In this document: one piece after another, positions 33,713 to 43,511 of the stretch | Layout: the number at the start of each line of letters is the position of its first letter | Numbering within the stretch: the first letter of the stretch is position 1 | NCBI GenBank assembly: GCA_038146925.1 | Contig: JAYQSP010000010.1 | Span: forward strand, 1 to 64,000 | Source: UBA830 sp038146925 | GTDB taxonomy: Bacteria > Pseudomonadota > Alphaproteobacteria > MPNO01 > UBA830 | DNA: 64,000 nt | Direction: 5' to 3' | Notes under the pieces: model-generated | The model's input: only the letters and a program-made list of their open reading frames with translations | Told to the model about the DNA's origin: nothing | The model's database searches: none | Position numbers and translations under genes: made by a program

Positions 33713-36700
33713 GGCGACAATGGGGGTTCGGCGACGGGTCCCTGCAGGCGGCGGATTTTTTTCGTCGCGTCGATGCCGCTCATATTCGGCATCTGCACGT
33801 CCATCAGGATGACATCGTATTGTTTTTTAGACGCCATCATCAGCGCCTCAATACCGTCATTCGCGATGTCGATCCGGTGGCCGCCTTTCGACAGCATCGC
33901 GATCGCGACCTGCTGATTGACCAGATTGTCCTCGGCGAGAAGAATGTCCAGACCCGCAGGTCTGGACGCCGAAACCTCGCCCGGTGAGCATGTCTTTTCG
34001 CCGTCGGCGTTTTCCGCATGCCCGTGCGGGTCGATCGCCGCAAGCAGCCGGGACGGCCGTGCCGGCTTGGCGACGAAATTCTTTATATCGGGGTTCGCGC
34101 GTTTCGCGGCCTCGCCGGCAAGACCGCGATTGATGAAAAGAACTACTTGCGTATCGGCGTCGGGTTGGGCCTGCGCGTATTTGGCGCAGGCAATCGCCCC
34201 GCTCGCGCCGTCTATGTCCTGGTCGATCAGGACGGCATCGAAGGGCGCGGTTCCGGTGCCCGTCGCGTTGTCGACGAGGCCGCCAACTTCCGTAACCGAG
34301 GTCACTTCAAGGCCGAAGGCCTGCAACTGCCGGGCGATGATTTCGCGGCTCTCGTCGTGCTTGTAGGCCAGCAGCACGCGCGTGCCGGGCGCTGCGGCCG
34401 CGGGCTGATTTACGCCTTTCTGAAGGCGGTCGAAATCGAGTTCGATCCAGAACGTGCTGCCGACGCCTTCCTCGCTGTCGACGCCGATTTTGCCGCCCAT
34501 CAGTTCGACGATCTGTTTGCAGATGGCAAGACCCAGCCCCGTGCCGCCAAACCGCCGGGTCGTCGACACATCCGCCTGAACGAACTTCTCGAACAGCCTG
34601 GATTGCGCTTCCGGGCTTAAGCCAATGCCGGTATCCCGGACCTCGATCCGCACCGATATGCGGTCATCCGTTTCCCGAACCGCGTCGGCCACCAGCGACA
34701 CGATGCCTTTTGGCGTAAACTTCACCGCATTCGACGCTAGATTGAGAATCACCTGACGCAGCCGGCCGGAATCGCCGTAAACGCCGTTCATCAGCGCCGG
34801 ATGGATGAATGTCGCGAGATGCAGCCCCTTGTCGCTCGCCTGCGTATCCAGAAGTTCGACGACGCCTTCCATCGTGTGCGCCAGCGAAATCTCGACATGT
34901 TCGAGTTCCAGCTTGCCGGCTTCGAGTTTGGAAAAATCCAGGATGTCGTTGATGATCGTCAGCAGCGCGTCGCCCGATGTCGAGATGATTTCGACCCGAT
35001 CCCGCTGCTCCTGCGGCATATCCGTATCCAGCAGCAGCCGGGCCATGCCCTGGATGCCGTTCATGGGCGTCCGGATTTCGTGGCTCATCGTGGCCAGGAA
35101 CTCGGATTTGGCCCGGTTGGCTGTTTCCGCCTCCCGCGCCGCCAATTCCGCTTGTTCCTTGGCGATCTTCAGCGAAAATTCGAACTGTTTCCGTTCGGTG
35201 ATGTCCTGGACGATCGCGGCGAATTGCGGCGGGTTTTCGTTCTGCATCAGCTGCAGGTTCACGGCGACGTCGTAATAGGTGCCGTTTTTGCGCCGATGCA
35301 CGGTCTCGAAGCGTACCGATGCGCTTTCGCCCGACCGCAACGGGGCGAGAAGTTTCTCGAACCCCTCAGGGTCGAATTCCGGCGTGAGATCGAGCGGCGT
35401 CATCTCCGACAGCTCGTCGGCGCTATAGCCGACGTTCTCGCGGGTGCCCCGGTTCACCCGGGTGAACTTCAAAGTCTCCGCGTCGAACACGTATATTTCG
35501 TTCGAAGATTCGTCGACGATGCGGCCGAGCCGCACGTTGATCAGCTCCGCTTCCTTGCGCGCGGTGATGTCGCGATTGATGATCAGATGACCGATCCGTC
35601 CGTCCCAGTCGACCGGCATGGCGGCTGCCTCGACCTGGACGAGGGAGCCGTCGATCCGGCGGCGCGTCGCTTCTATCCAGTCATTCGCCTGGCCGCTGTT
35701 CATCTGGTCTCGGCGGGATCCGATACCGGCGGCGTCTTCTTCCAGATTGAATTTCGAGCTTTCAAGGCCGACCAGATCTTCCGGCTTCGCGAAACCGAGC
35801 AGGTTTGCTGCCGCCGAATTGGCAAACACGATCTTGCCGTCGATATGTACCCGGATGGCGTCGGGCGAGGCTTCGATCAGCCCCTGGTACCGGGCCCGGC
35901 TTTCCTCCAGCTTGCGGGTCGCCTCGATCTTTTCCGTCAAGTCACGTGACACCAGCATGTAGCTGGTATCGCCGTTCCAGTTGATCGGGATGCTGATGGA
36001 TTCGACCGGCACGATCTTTCCGTCCAGCGGGACACGCGTGGTTTCGCGCCATGTGTTCGGCTGTCCGCTCTTCAGCATCTTCTTTCGTTTTTCGATGGTT
36101 TCCAGCTCGTGCGGTTCCGCAAACCGGGTCTCCATTCCGACCAGTTCGTCCGCGGAAGACGCACCCAGAAGCTCTGCTTCCGCTTGGTTTGCGTATACGA
36201 CTTTTCCGTCGTGATTGATGCGGACCCCCTCGGGGAGAAAGTTCAGCAGCGTGCGGTATCTTTCTTCGCTCTGACATACCGCTTCTTCCGCTTTCAAACG
36301 TTCGGTCAGATCCACGATGCCGACGATCGCGGCCTGTTTTCCTTCCCACGTCACGGGTGCGGCGGCGGTTTCGCCGAGCAGTTCCGTGCCGTCGCGGCGC
36401 ACGAACCGGAATTCTTCCGGTTTATTGGGCGCGCCGGCCGCGATGCGTTTCTTTCTGCGCTCCTCGACCAGCGCGTGCTGGCTTTCGTGCACGAGGATAC
36501 GCGAATCCTTGCCGTAGAGTTCGTCGATGTCGTCGTAGCCGAATTTCTCCAGCGCCGCTTCGTTGCAATAGGCGATCCGGCCGTCGATATGAACGAACAG
36601 AGGATAGGGCATGAACTCGAAAAGGCGCCGGTGGTTTTCCTCGCGGGCGCGCACGGCATCCAGCAGGTTTCTCTGACTGCGGGCATGGCGCGCGTACACG

Positions 36701-37311
36701 ATGCCCAGCGCGGTGCCGAAGACGATAAACACCGCGATGAGGCCGATCAGGGCGAGAAACGTCTTGCGGTCGATGTCCCGCGCGAGCTCGGTTACGTCGA
36801 TATAGGTTTCGATTGCGCCGACGAAACGTCCGCCGCGCATGACCGGCAGATAGGCTTCGATATAAACGTCGGGAACGTCTTTATACCCGCCTTCTCCAAG
36901 GCGGGTGAACGTTTCACCCGCGGCAACGATGTTGCGGAAATAATCCGCACGTTTGACCAGGCCGAGATCTCCCGGGTTGGACGCCTGCGTCACCGTGCCG
37001 TCGGCACGATAGATTTTGTAGCTGAATACGTTGCCGAAATTTTTCGCCGTGTTCAGCAGTTGGTAATCGGCTTCCGACGCCGCGCTGCCGTCCAGGAACC
37101 CATCGAAGTTTTCGATATGCCGGCCGATATGGTTCGCCCAGCTTCGGGCCTGTGTAGTGGCGTCGCGATCCAGGGTTTCCCCCGCAGAAAGGCGCATGGC
37201 GAACCACGCGCCCGCAATCGCAAATATCGCGAGGATAGCAACCGTGACCAGAAGGCTTTTCTCGGTCCGGTTTCCGGCGACTTTCGCCGGGTCCGCTGAC
37301 GGGGTGTGCAT
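33709..37311 (-). CDS. PAS hybrid sensor histidine kinase, frameshifted in last receiver
   Basis: About 1,200 residues. Two transmembrane helices (about 20-40 and 190-213) flank a periplasmic sensor domain. Four PAS domains follow, of which the second and third are clearly similar to each other. Next come HisKA with His744 in ATMSHEIRTPMNG and HATPase (NLASNAVKF, DTGIGL, GGTGLGLAI). A degenerate receiver (about 977-1096) lacks the acidic pair and the usual Ser/Thr. A second receiver has DN in LLAEDNLVNQQ and phosphoacceptor Asp1171 in ILMDVQMP. That receiver breaks near 33726: GAACCCCCATT gives EPPLSP-stop, whereas one extra base restores ETPIVAMTANAM. Start ATG 37311. No cognate regulator gene is adjacent. 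Confidence 0.88.
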   Translation of the reverse strand: MHTPSADPAKVAGNRTEKSLLVTVAILAIFAIAGAWFAMRLSAGETLDRDATTQARSWANHIGRHIENFDGFLDGSAASEADYQLLNTAKNFGNVFSYKIYRADGTVTQASNPGDLGLVKRADYFRNIVAAGETFTRLGEGGYKDVPDVYIEAYLPVMRGGRFVGAIETYIDVTELARDIDRKTFLALIGLIAVFIVFGTALGIVYARHARSQRNLLDAVRAREENHRRLFEFMPYPLFVHIDGRIAYCNEAALEKFGYDDIDELYGKDSRILVHESQHALVEERRKKRIAAGAPNKPEEFRFVRRDGTELLGETAAAPVTWEGKQAAIVGIVDLTERLKAEEAVCQSEERYRTLLNFLPEGVRINHDGKVVYANQAEAELLGASSADELVGMETRFAEPHELETIEKRKKMLKSGQPNTWRETTRVPLDGKIVPVESISIPINWNGDTSYMLVSRDLTEKIEATRKLEESRARYQGLIEASPDAIRVHIDGKIVFANSAAANLLGFAKPEDLVGLESSKFNLEEDAAGIGSRRDQMNSGQANDWIEATRRRIDGSLVQVEAAAMPVDWDGRIGHLIINRDITARKEAELINVRLGRIVDESSNEIYVFDAETLKFTRVNRGTRENVGYSADELSEMTPLDLTPEFDPEGFEKLLAPLRSGESASVRFETVHRRKNGTYYDVAVNLQLMQNENPPQFAAIVQDITERKQFEFSLKIAKEQAELAAREAETANRAKSEFLATMSHEIRTPMNGIQGMARLLLDTDMPQEQRDRVEIISTSGDALLTIINDILDFSKLEAGKLELEHVEISLAHTMEGVVELLDTQASDKGLHLATFIHPALMNGVYGDSGRLRQVILNLASNAVKFTPKGIVSLVADAVRETDDRISVRIEVRDTGIGLSPEAQSRLFEKFVQADVSTTRRFGGTGLGLAICKQIVELMGGKIGVDSEEGVGSTFWIELDFDRLQKGVNQPAAAAPGTRVLLAYKHDESREIIARQLQAFGLEVTSVTEVGGLVDNATGTGTAPFDAVLIDQDIDGASGAIACAKYAQAQPDADTQVVLFINRGLAGEAAKRANPDIKNFVAKPARPSRLLAAIDPHGHAENADGEKTCSPGEVSASRPAGLDILLAEDNLVNQQVAIAMLSKGGHRIDIANDGIEALMMASKKQYDVILMDVQMPNMSGIDATKKIRRLQGPVAEPPLSP

Positions 37312-37440
37312 TCGCCTGTACCGCAAATTTTAACAGGCGCATCGTAGCGACCACCGCTTAAACCCCGGTGAAGGAGTTTGGTTAAGAATAAATTACCCGG
37401 CCTGTTGCGGTCCGCCGAGGTCAGGGCAACCGGAAACGGA

Positions 37441-37467
37441 AAAGGGTCCGGAAAGTCCGGACCCTTT
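37441..37467 (-). terminator. Intrinsic terminator after tRNA-Ala
   Basis: A 12-bp perfect stem (AAAGGGTCCGGA/TCCGGACCCTTT) with a 3-nt loop begins 10 bp after the tRNA-Ala 3' end and runs into CCCTTTT on the minus strand. It should isolate the tRNA from the kinase gene downstream. Confidence 0.85.
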
Positions 37468-37476
37468 ATCTCGTCT

Positions 37477-37552
<76 letters not shown>

Positions 37553-37614
37553 GAATTCTCTGTTCGGCGGCGCGCACTCTATTTAGACCGGCGCGGCGCC
37601 GCAACATCTAATTT

Positions 37615-38025
37615 TCAGGTTTCGCGATCTCCGTCGTCGTCCTTCGCGTTCTCCAGCGCTTCCGACACATCCGGATCGCCCTCGATATCGGAATCGTCGT
37701 CGTCATCGGGCAGAAGATCGTCATCGTCGTCGTCGCCGAGATCGAGATCGTCATCGACCTCCAGCGCGTCGTCGTCATCTGCAAGGAGATCGTCTTCCTC
37801 TGCCACGGCTTCTTCCGGCACCGCGGCTTTTTCTTCCGCTTTCGCTTTGGCCTGGCTTGCCGCCGCCGCGCGTGCCCGTCGAGGCCTGACAAGCGCAAGC
37901 GGATCGAATTCCGCCTCGCAGGACGGGCAGACGATCGGATCCTTCTTCATATCGTAGAAACGCGTGCCACAGCCAAGGCACGTCCGTTTCAGCCCCCATT
38001 CCGGCTTCGCCAAGTCGGTCTCCAT
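37615..38025 (-). CDS. TIGR02300 family protein: zinc ribbon with polyacidic tail
   Basis: 136 residues. The N-terminal zinc ribbon is RTCLGCGTRFYDMKKDPIVC followed by PSC, then a basic linker (LVRPRRARAAAASQAKAKAE). From about residue 72 the protein is almost entirely Asp/Glu with a few Leu. This matches the small alphaproteobacterial TIGR02300 family (FYDxxKxP motif), whose function is unknown. The combination suggests a partner-binding or nucleic-acid-mimicking role, which is inference. Divergent from aroA. Confidence 0.85.
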   Translation of the reverse strand: METDLAKPEWGLKRTCLGCGTRFYDMKKDPIVCPSCEAEFDPLALVRPRRARAAAASQAKAKAEEKAAVPEEAVAEEDDLLADDDDALEVDDDLDLGDDDDDDLLPDDDDDSDIEGDPDVSEALENAKDDDGDRET

Positions 38026-38182
38026 TCAGAATTTGAAATCGAAGCGCAGCCTTTGCCATGTTCGGCGGGGTCTGTCAAAAGCTAAATCGACCCAACCGCG
38101 TTTCCCCGGGTTGCGTCCGCCGCGCAGTATGGTACAGACGCCGTCGCGGCAATATCGCCGCACCGGCAATCAGGACGATGTT

Positions 38183-39511
38183 TTGACCAAACTCGCAGCC
38201 CGTCCCGGCAGCGCGCTGACCGGCCGAACCGGGGTTCCCGGCGACAAGTCGATCTCGCACCGGGCACTGATGATCGGCGCTCTCGCGGTCGGCCGAAGCC
38301 GTATTGAGGGTCTGCTGGAAGCCGAGGATGTGCTGTGCACTGCGGCGGCGCTGCGGGCACTCGGCGCGCATGTCGAAAAAGCGGGCGCCGACTGGATCGT
38401 CGACGGCGTCGGCGTGGGCGGACTGACTTCGCCCGAAGATATTGTCGATCTCGGCAATTCCGGCACCGCAGCCCGGCTTCTGCTCGGGTTGATGGCGACG
38501 CACGATCTGAAAGCGCACATTACGGGCGACCATTCCCTGCGCTCCAGGCCGATGAACCGGGTGATAGAGCCCCTGTCGCAATTCGGAGCGGTGTTCGACG
38601 CGCGGGACGGCGGACGCATGCCGCTTGTCGTTCAGGGCGCGGCGGAGCCCATTCCGGTTGAATACGACGTGCCCGTGCCGTCGGCGCAGGTGAAGTCATC
38701 GGTTCTGTTCGCCGGGCTGAACACGCCCGGCATCACGACGGTGACGGAGCGCGAGGCGACCCGCGATCACACCGAAAACATGCTGAAAGCCTTCGGCGCC
38801 GATCTCGACGTCCAAACGGCCACGGACGGCGGGCGCCGGATCTCGGTCCGGGGCTACGCCGAGCTGACGGCGCGCGACGTCGTCGTGCCCGGCGATCCTT
38901 CTTCCGCCGCCTTTCCCGGCGTGGCCGCGTTGATGGTGCCCGGGTCGGAGGTCGTCATCGAAAACATCGGCATCAACCCGCTGCGTGCCGGCCTGTTCGA
39001 TACGCTGCGTGACATGGGCGCCGATCTGGACATCGCGAATCTGCGCGACGCGTCGGGCGAGCCGGTGGCCGATATCACGTTCCGCCATGGCCCGCTGTCG
39101 GGCGCCGACATTCCTGCGGCGCGGGCGCCGTCGATGATTGACGAATATCCGATCGCGGCCATGGCCGCGGCCGTTGCGACCGGGGAAACCCGCTTCCGCG
39201 GGCTCGCCGAGTTGCGGGTGAAGGAAAGCGACAGGTTCGCCGCCATTGTCGACGGGCTGGGCGCCTGCGGCGTACCGGTCCGCGTCGACGGCGACGACAT
39301 CGTCGTGACCGGTCTGGGCGGTCCGCCGCCCGGCGGCGCGGAGATCCCGGTCAATCTCGATCATCGGATCGCAATGGCGTATCTGGTGCTCGGCCTGGCT
39401 GCCCGGAAACCGGTGGCGATCGACGATGCCGCCGCCATCGGGACCAGCTTCCCCGGTTTTCTCGACCTGATGACGGGTCTCGGCGCCGATATCGCGCCGG
39501 CCGGGGATTGA
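38183..39511 (+). CDS. aroA: 3-phosphoshikimate 1-carboxyvinyltransferase (EPSP synthase)
   Basis: Joins shikimate 3-phosphate and PEP in aromatic amino acid synthesis. About 442 residues. PEP/S3P-binding motifs are PGDKSISHRALMIGAL, LGNSGTAARLLLGLMA, SLRSRPMNRVI, VPSAQVKSSVLFAGL and LRVKESDRFAAI. The TTG at 38183 is chosen because AGGA lies 7 nt upstream and the family N-terminus fits; an ATG at 38129 lacks a binding site. It leads a same-strand block and overlaps or abuts cmk. Confidence 0.95.
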   Translation: MTKLAARPGSALTGRTGVPGDKSISHRALMIGALAVGRSRIEGLLEAEDVLCTAAALRALGAHVEKAGADWIVDGVGVGGLTSPEDIVDLGNSGTAARLLLGLMATHDLKAHITGDHSLRSRPMNRVIEPLSQFGAVFDARDGGRMPLVVQGAAEPIPVEYDVPVPSAQVKSSVLFAGLNTPGITTVTEREATRDHTENMLKAFGADLDVQTATDGGRRISVRGYAELTARDVVVPGDPSSAAFPGVAALMVPGSEVVIENIGINPLRAGLFDTLRDMGADLDIANLRDASGEPVADITFRHGPLSGADIPAARAPSMIDEYPIAAMAAAVATGETRFRGLAELRVKESDRFAAIVDGLGACGVPVRVDGDDIVVTGLGGPPPGGAEIPVNLDHRIAMAYLVLGLAARKPVAIDDAAAIGTSFPGFLDLMTGLGADIAPAGD

Positions 39512-39513
39512 CC

Positions 39514-40149
39514 GTGCCCGTCGTCATCGCGGTCGACGGCCCGGCGGCGAGCGGCAAGGGCACCCTGGCGCGGCGCCTGGCAGCGGAACTCGGCTACGCC
39601 TATCTCGACACAGGTCTGCTGTACCGGGCTGTCGGACTGTCCCTGATAAGAGCCGGCGCGGACCCGTCGGACGAAACTGCGGCGTCGGATGCCGCCCGTT
39701 GTCTCGACGTTTCGAAAACGGATTTTGCCGATCCCGCCCTGCGCGACGAAGCGACTGGCCAGGCCGCCGGCATCGTCGCAGCCAACCCGCAGGTCCGGGC
39801 GGCGCTCGTCGACCTTCAGCGCACCTTCGCCGCCGCGCCGCCGGACAATGCGCCGGGCGTCGTCCTCGACGGGCGGGACATCGGCACCGTCATCTGCCCT
39901 GACGCGGATCACAAGTTCTTTATAGATGCCGATATAGAGGTGCGCGCCGAGCGCCGGGTAAAAGAGTTGCAGGAAAAGGGCGATCCGAGTATACCTTCGC
40001 GCGTTCTGCAGGATATGAAGGAACGCGACCACCGGGATCGCACCCGCGCCGTCGCACCTCTGGCACCCGCAGCCGACGCGTCTGTCATCGATACGACAAA
40101 TCTAAACGCCGACGCCGCATTCGCCTTAGCAATGTCCTTTATCCGCTAA
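39514..40149 (+). CDS. cmk: Cytidylate kinase
   Basis: Phosphorylates CMP and dCMP. About 211 residues with P-loop GPAASGKGTLARRLA, CMP-binding region AYLDTGLLYRAVGL, DGRDIGTVICPDADHKFFID and the lid-proximal Arg region RERDHRDRTRAVAPL-like segment. GTG at 39514 is preferred because GGGGA lies 6 nt upstream; a TTG at 39508 overlapping the aroA stop is the alternative. aroA-cmk-rpsA is a classic conserved order. Confidence 0.95.
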   Translation: MPVVIAVDGPAASGKGTLARRLAAELGYAYLDTGLLYRAVGLSLIRAGADPSDETAASDAARCLDVSKTDFADPALRDEATGQAAGIVAANPQVRAALVDLQRTFAAAPPDNAPGVVLDGRDIGTVICPDADHKFFIDADIEVRAERRVKELQEKGDPSIPSRVLQDMKERDHRDRTRAVAPLAPAADASVIDTTNLNADAAFALAMSFIR

Positions 40150-40255
40150 CAGGACAAATGGAACAGTTTATCGGGCTACCCGGGCTGACGCCTATTCAGG
40201 CGCCTGTCCCGTTTGCGCCGTTTCTGTTCCGGGAAAGGGAAAACCAGGATTAAAC

Positions 40256-42040
40256 ATGGCTACTGACACCGCAACCGCTGCTGGCGCAGCACCCAAAGAA
40301 GATTTCGCCGCCCTCCTCGAAGAAAGCTTCGGCGACGGCGAGCTGACCGAAGGCTCGGTCATCAAAGGCACCGTTCTGTCGATCGAAGGCGACAACGTTC
40401 TCATCGACGTCGGGCTCAAATCCGAAGGCCGCGTGCCGCTGAAGGAATTCGGCCAGCCGGGTCAGGATTCGGAAATCGGCGTCGGCGACGTCGTCGATGT
40501 CTATCTCGAACGCATGGAGAACACGAACGGCGAAGCCGTCCTCAGCCGCGAGCGCGCGCGCCGCGAAGAAGCGTGGACGCAGCTTGAAATCGCGTTCGAA
40601 AAAACCGAACGCGTCACCGGCACGATCTTCGGCCGGGTCAAGGGCGGGTTTACCGTCGATCTTTCCGGCGCCGTGGCCTTCCTGCCGGGCAGCCAGGTCG
40701 ATGTGCGCCCGATCCGCGATGTCGGTCCGCTGATGGGTACGCCGCAGCCGTTCCAGATTCTGAAAATGGATCGCCGCCGCGGCAATATCGTCGTTTCGCG
40801 CCGCGCCGTTCTCGAGGAATCGCGGGCCGAACAGCGCAACGAGCTGCTCGCCAACCTCAAGGAAGGCCAGATCCTCGAAGGCATGGTCAAGAACATCACC
40901 GATTACGGCGCGTTCGTCGATCTCGGCGGTGTCGACGGGCTGCTGCACGTCACCGATATCGCGTGGCGCCGCATCAACCATCCGACCGAAGCCCTGTCGA
41001 TCGGCCAGACCGTCAAGGTCCAGGTCATCCGCTACAATTCCGAAACCCAGCGTATCTCGCTCGGCATGAAACAGCTGGATGCGGATCCGTGGGAAGGCGT
41101 GGAGCTGAAATATCCTGTCGGCACCAAGTTTACCGGCCGTGTCAGCAACATCACCGATTACGGTGCGTTCGTCGAACTGGAGCCGGGCGTCGAAGGCCTG
41201 GTTCATGTCTCGGAGATGAGCTGGACCAAAAAGAACGTCCATCCCGGCAAGATCGTGTCGACCAGTCAGGAAGTCGACGTCATGGTGCTGGAGGCCGATT
41301 CCCAGAAACGGCGGATAAGCCTCGGTCTCAAGCAGTGCCACGACAATCCGTGGGACGCTTTCGCGGCCGCGCATCCGGTCGGCGGCGATATCGAAGGCGA
41401 GATCAAGAACATCACCGAGTTCGGTCTGTTTGTCGGTCTCCCCGGCGAAATCGACGGCATGGTGCATCTGTCCGACCTCTCGTGGGACGTGAACGGCGAA
41501 GAAGCCGTGAAGGACTACGACAAGGGCCAGATGGTGACGGCGCGCATTCTCGACATCGACGTCGAGAAGGAACGCATCAGCCTTGGCGTCAAACAGCTGT
41601 CCGAAGACCCGCTCGCCGGTGCCATCGAAGGCATCAACAAGGGCGACACCGTCACCTGCACCGTCACGGCCGTTACAGATGGCGGCCTGGAAGTAACGGT
41701 GTCCGGCTCGTTGCCGGGCTTCATCCGCCGCGCCGATCTGTCGCGCGAACGCAGCGAACAGCGTCCCGACCGGTATGCGGTCGGTGACCGTGTGGACGCC
41801 CGCGTCAACAATATCGACAAGCGGGATCGCAAGCTCAGCCTCTCGATCAAGGCCCATGAAATGGCCGAAGAGAAGCAGGCCATGGCCGATTTCGGCTCGT
41901 CCGATTCCGGCGCCAGCCTCGGCGACATCCTCGGAGCGGCCCTGAACAAGGCCCGCGAAGAGGGCGACGACGCGGCGCCGGCCGAAGAAGCCGCCGCCGA
42001 GACGGAAGAAACCGCCGAGGACGATCAGGAGAAATCCTGA
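40256..42040 (+). CDS. rpsA: 30S ribosomal protein S1
   Basis: Binds mRNA leaders on the 30S subunit. The 594 residues contain six S1 repeats, the last four easily seen from repeated ITDYGAFVDLGG / ITDYGAFVELEPGVEGLVHV / ITEFGLFVGLPGEIDGMVHL units. The C-terminus ends in an acidic, Ala-rich tail. ATG at 40256 has AGGA 7 nt upstream. A 106-bp leader separates it from cmk, long enough for its own promoter or autoregulation. Confidence 0.98.
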   Translation: MATDTATAAGAAPKEDFAALLEESFGDGELTEGSVIKGTVLSIEGDNVLIDVGLKSEGRVPLKEFGQPGQDSEIGVGDVVDVYLERMENTNGEAVLSRERARREEAWTQLEIAFEKTERVTGTIFGRVKGGFTVDLSGAVAFLPGSQVDVRPIRDVGPLMGTPQPFQILKMDRRRGNIVVSRRAVLEESRAEQRNELLANLKEGQILEGMVKNITDYGAFVDLGGVDGLLHVTDIAWRRINHPTEALSIGQTVKVQVIRYNSETQRISLGMKQLDADPWEGVELKYPVGTKFTGRVSNITDYGAFVELEPGVEGLVHVSEMSWTKKNVHPGKIVSTSQEVDVMVLEADSQKRRISLGLKQCHDNPWDAFAAAHPVGGDIEGEIKNITEFGLFVGLPGEIDGMVHLSDLSWDVNGEEAVKDYDKGQMVTARILDIDVEKERISLGVKQLSEDPLAGAIEGINKGDTVTCTVTAVTDGGLEVTVSGSLPGFIRRADLSRERSEQRPDRYAVGDRVDARVNNIDKRDRKLSLSIKAHEMAEEKQAMADFGSSDSGASLGDILGAALNKAREEGDDAAPAEEAAAETEETAEDDQEKS

Positions 42041-42093
42041 TCGTCCCCGCGCGATTCCGGTCGCGGGCAATCATTGAGGCTGCGTGAGGCGCG

Positions 42094-43008
42094 ATGGCCT
42101 ACGATTCCGACTATCTGGTGGACCGCCGCCGGCTCAAGCGCCGGCTGACGTTCTGGCGCATCGCGACGGTCGTGGCCGTCGTCGCGGCGGTCCTTGTCGG
42201 TTATGGGCGTTTCAGCGGGCCGCTTGGCGGCGGCGACTTTATCGCCCGGGTCGAGGTCAAGGGCGTCATCGTTCACGATGACGACCGGCTCCGCAAAATC
42301 CGCAAGCTTGCGAAGAACGACGCCGTGAAGGCCGTCATCGTCCGCATCGACAGCCCCGGCGGAACGGTGGTGGGCGGCGAGACCCTGCATAATGCGCTTC
42401 TCGAACTCGGCGAAGAGAAACCGTTGGTAGCAGTGATGGACGGGATCGCAACGTCCGCCGCCTATATGACGGCGATCGCGACCGACCGCCTGTTCGCGCG
42501 CGAAGGCACGCTGACGGGGTCGATCGGCGTCATCCTCCAGACCACTGAAATTACAAAGCTGCTGGAAATGGTGGGCGTGTCGGCCCGGTCGTTCAAAAGC
42601 GGTTCGCTGAAAGCGGTGCCGTCGCCGCTGGAACCCGTCACGCCCGAGGTCGCCGCGGCGACGCAATCGCTGGTCGCCGACATGTACCGCATGTTCCGGG
42701 ACATGGTGCTGCGCCGCCGGGGCATGGCGCCGGCGGACGCGGCGAAGTTTGCCGACGGCCGCGTCTTCACGGGCCTGCAGGCGTTGAAAGCAGGGCTGAT
42801 CGATCAGATCGGCGGCGAAGAAGACGCAAAGGCCTGGCTGGTGGAACAGAGAAACGTGCCTTCGGACCTCAAAATCCGTACCGTCCGGCTGAAACCCGAT
42901 GCCGGCAGTCTGCTTGTTCAGCTCGACAGTCTGGCGCGAAAAACGATTTTGTCAGAACGACTTACACTTGACGGGCTGATTTCCGTCTGGCAACCTCATC
43001 AGCGTTGA
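42094..43008 (+). CDS. sppA: Signal peptide peptidase SppA (short form)
   Basis: A membrane-anchored Ser/Lys protease that degrades cleaved signal peptides. The 304 residues have one N-terminal transmembrane helix (about 20-37) and a ClpP-like fold. Nucleophile Ser121 is in DGIATSAAYM, general base Lys173 in KSGSLKAVPSP, with VRIDSPGGTVVGGE and GSIGVILQ also typical. It is the single-domain form. Located between rpsA and ihfB, as in many alphaproteobacteria. Confidence 0.94.
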   Translation: MAYDSDYLVDRRRLKRRLTFWRIATVVAVVAAVLVGYGRFSGPLGGGDFIARVEVKGVIVHDDDRLRKIRKLAKNDAVKAVIVRIDSPGGTVVGGETLHNALLELGEEKPLVAVMDGIATSAAYMTAIATDRLFAREGTLTGSIGVILQTTEITKLLEMVGVSARSFKSGSLKAVPSPLEPVTPEVAAATQSLVADMYRMFRDMVLRRRGMAPADAAKFADGRVFTGLQALKAGLIDQIGGEEDAKAWLVEQRNVPSDLKIRTVRLKPDAGSLLVQLDSLARKTILSERLTLDGLISVWQPHQR

Positions 43009-43144
43009 TACGGGAAATTCGGAACGTTCGGCGGCGGACGCTACGCCGACATTTCGAACAAAAAATTTCCGGTCATCAGGGGCACGGGACGCTGCCAGAA
43101 ACCGGAATGAATATTCTCCGGATTACGGAGGGGGACGCCAAAAA

Positions 43145-43429
43145 ATGACAAAATCCGAACTGATTTTGAGGCTGGCGGAAGACAACCCACATCTCTATCA
43201 GCGGGATGTGGAGCGTATCGTTTCGACGATCTTCGATGAAATATCCTCGGCCCTCGCGCGCGGTGACCGGGTCGAGCTTCGCGGGTTCGGCGCGTTTTCC
43301 GTGAAGACGCGCGAGGCGCGTACCGGGCGCAATCCGCGCACCGGCGAATCCGTCAGCGTTGCGAAAAAATTCGTGCCGTTTTTCAAATCCGGCAAGGACC
43401 TTCGCGACCGGCTGAACGGCCGGAAGTAG
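43145..43429 (+). CDS. ihfB: Integration host factor subunit beta
   Basis: A DNA-bending nucleoid protein of 94 residues. It contains the HU/IHF signature GDRVELRGFGAFSVKTREAR and the Pro-arm ARTGRNPRTGESV. ATG at 43145 with GGAGGGGG upstream. The rpsA-sppA-ihfB-lapA-pyrF order is conserved. Confidence 0.95.
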   Translation: MTKSELILRLAEDNPHLYQRDVERIVSTIFDEISSALARGDRVELRGFGAFSVKTREARTGRNPRTGESVSVAKKFVPFFKSGKDLRDRLNGRK

Positions 43430-43511
43430 TGTGGCGCGCCGGAAGGCAGTCCCACTTCGCCACCAGCTCCCAGCCGGCGGTACTCCGGTACGCGCGGGAA
43501 AACCCTGACAA

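Noticed and set aside
40250..42070. A 606-codon minus-strand frame opposite rpsA
   Set aside because: Antisense of S1 with no recognisable domains.
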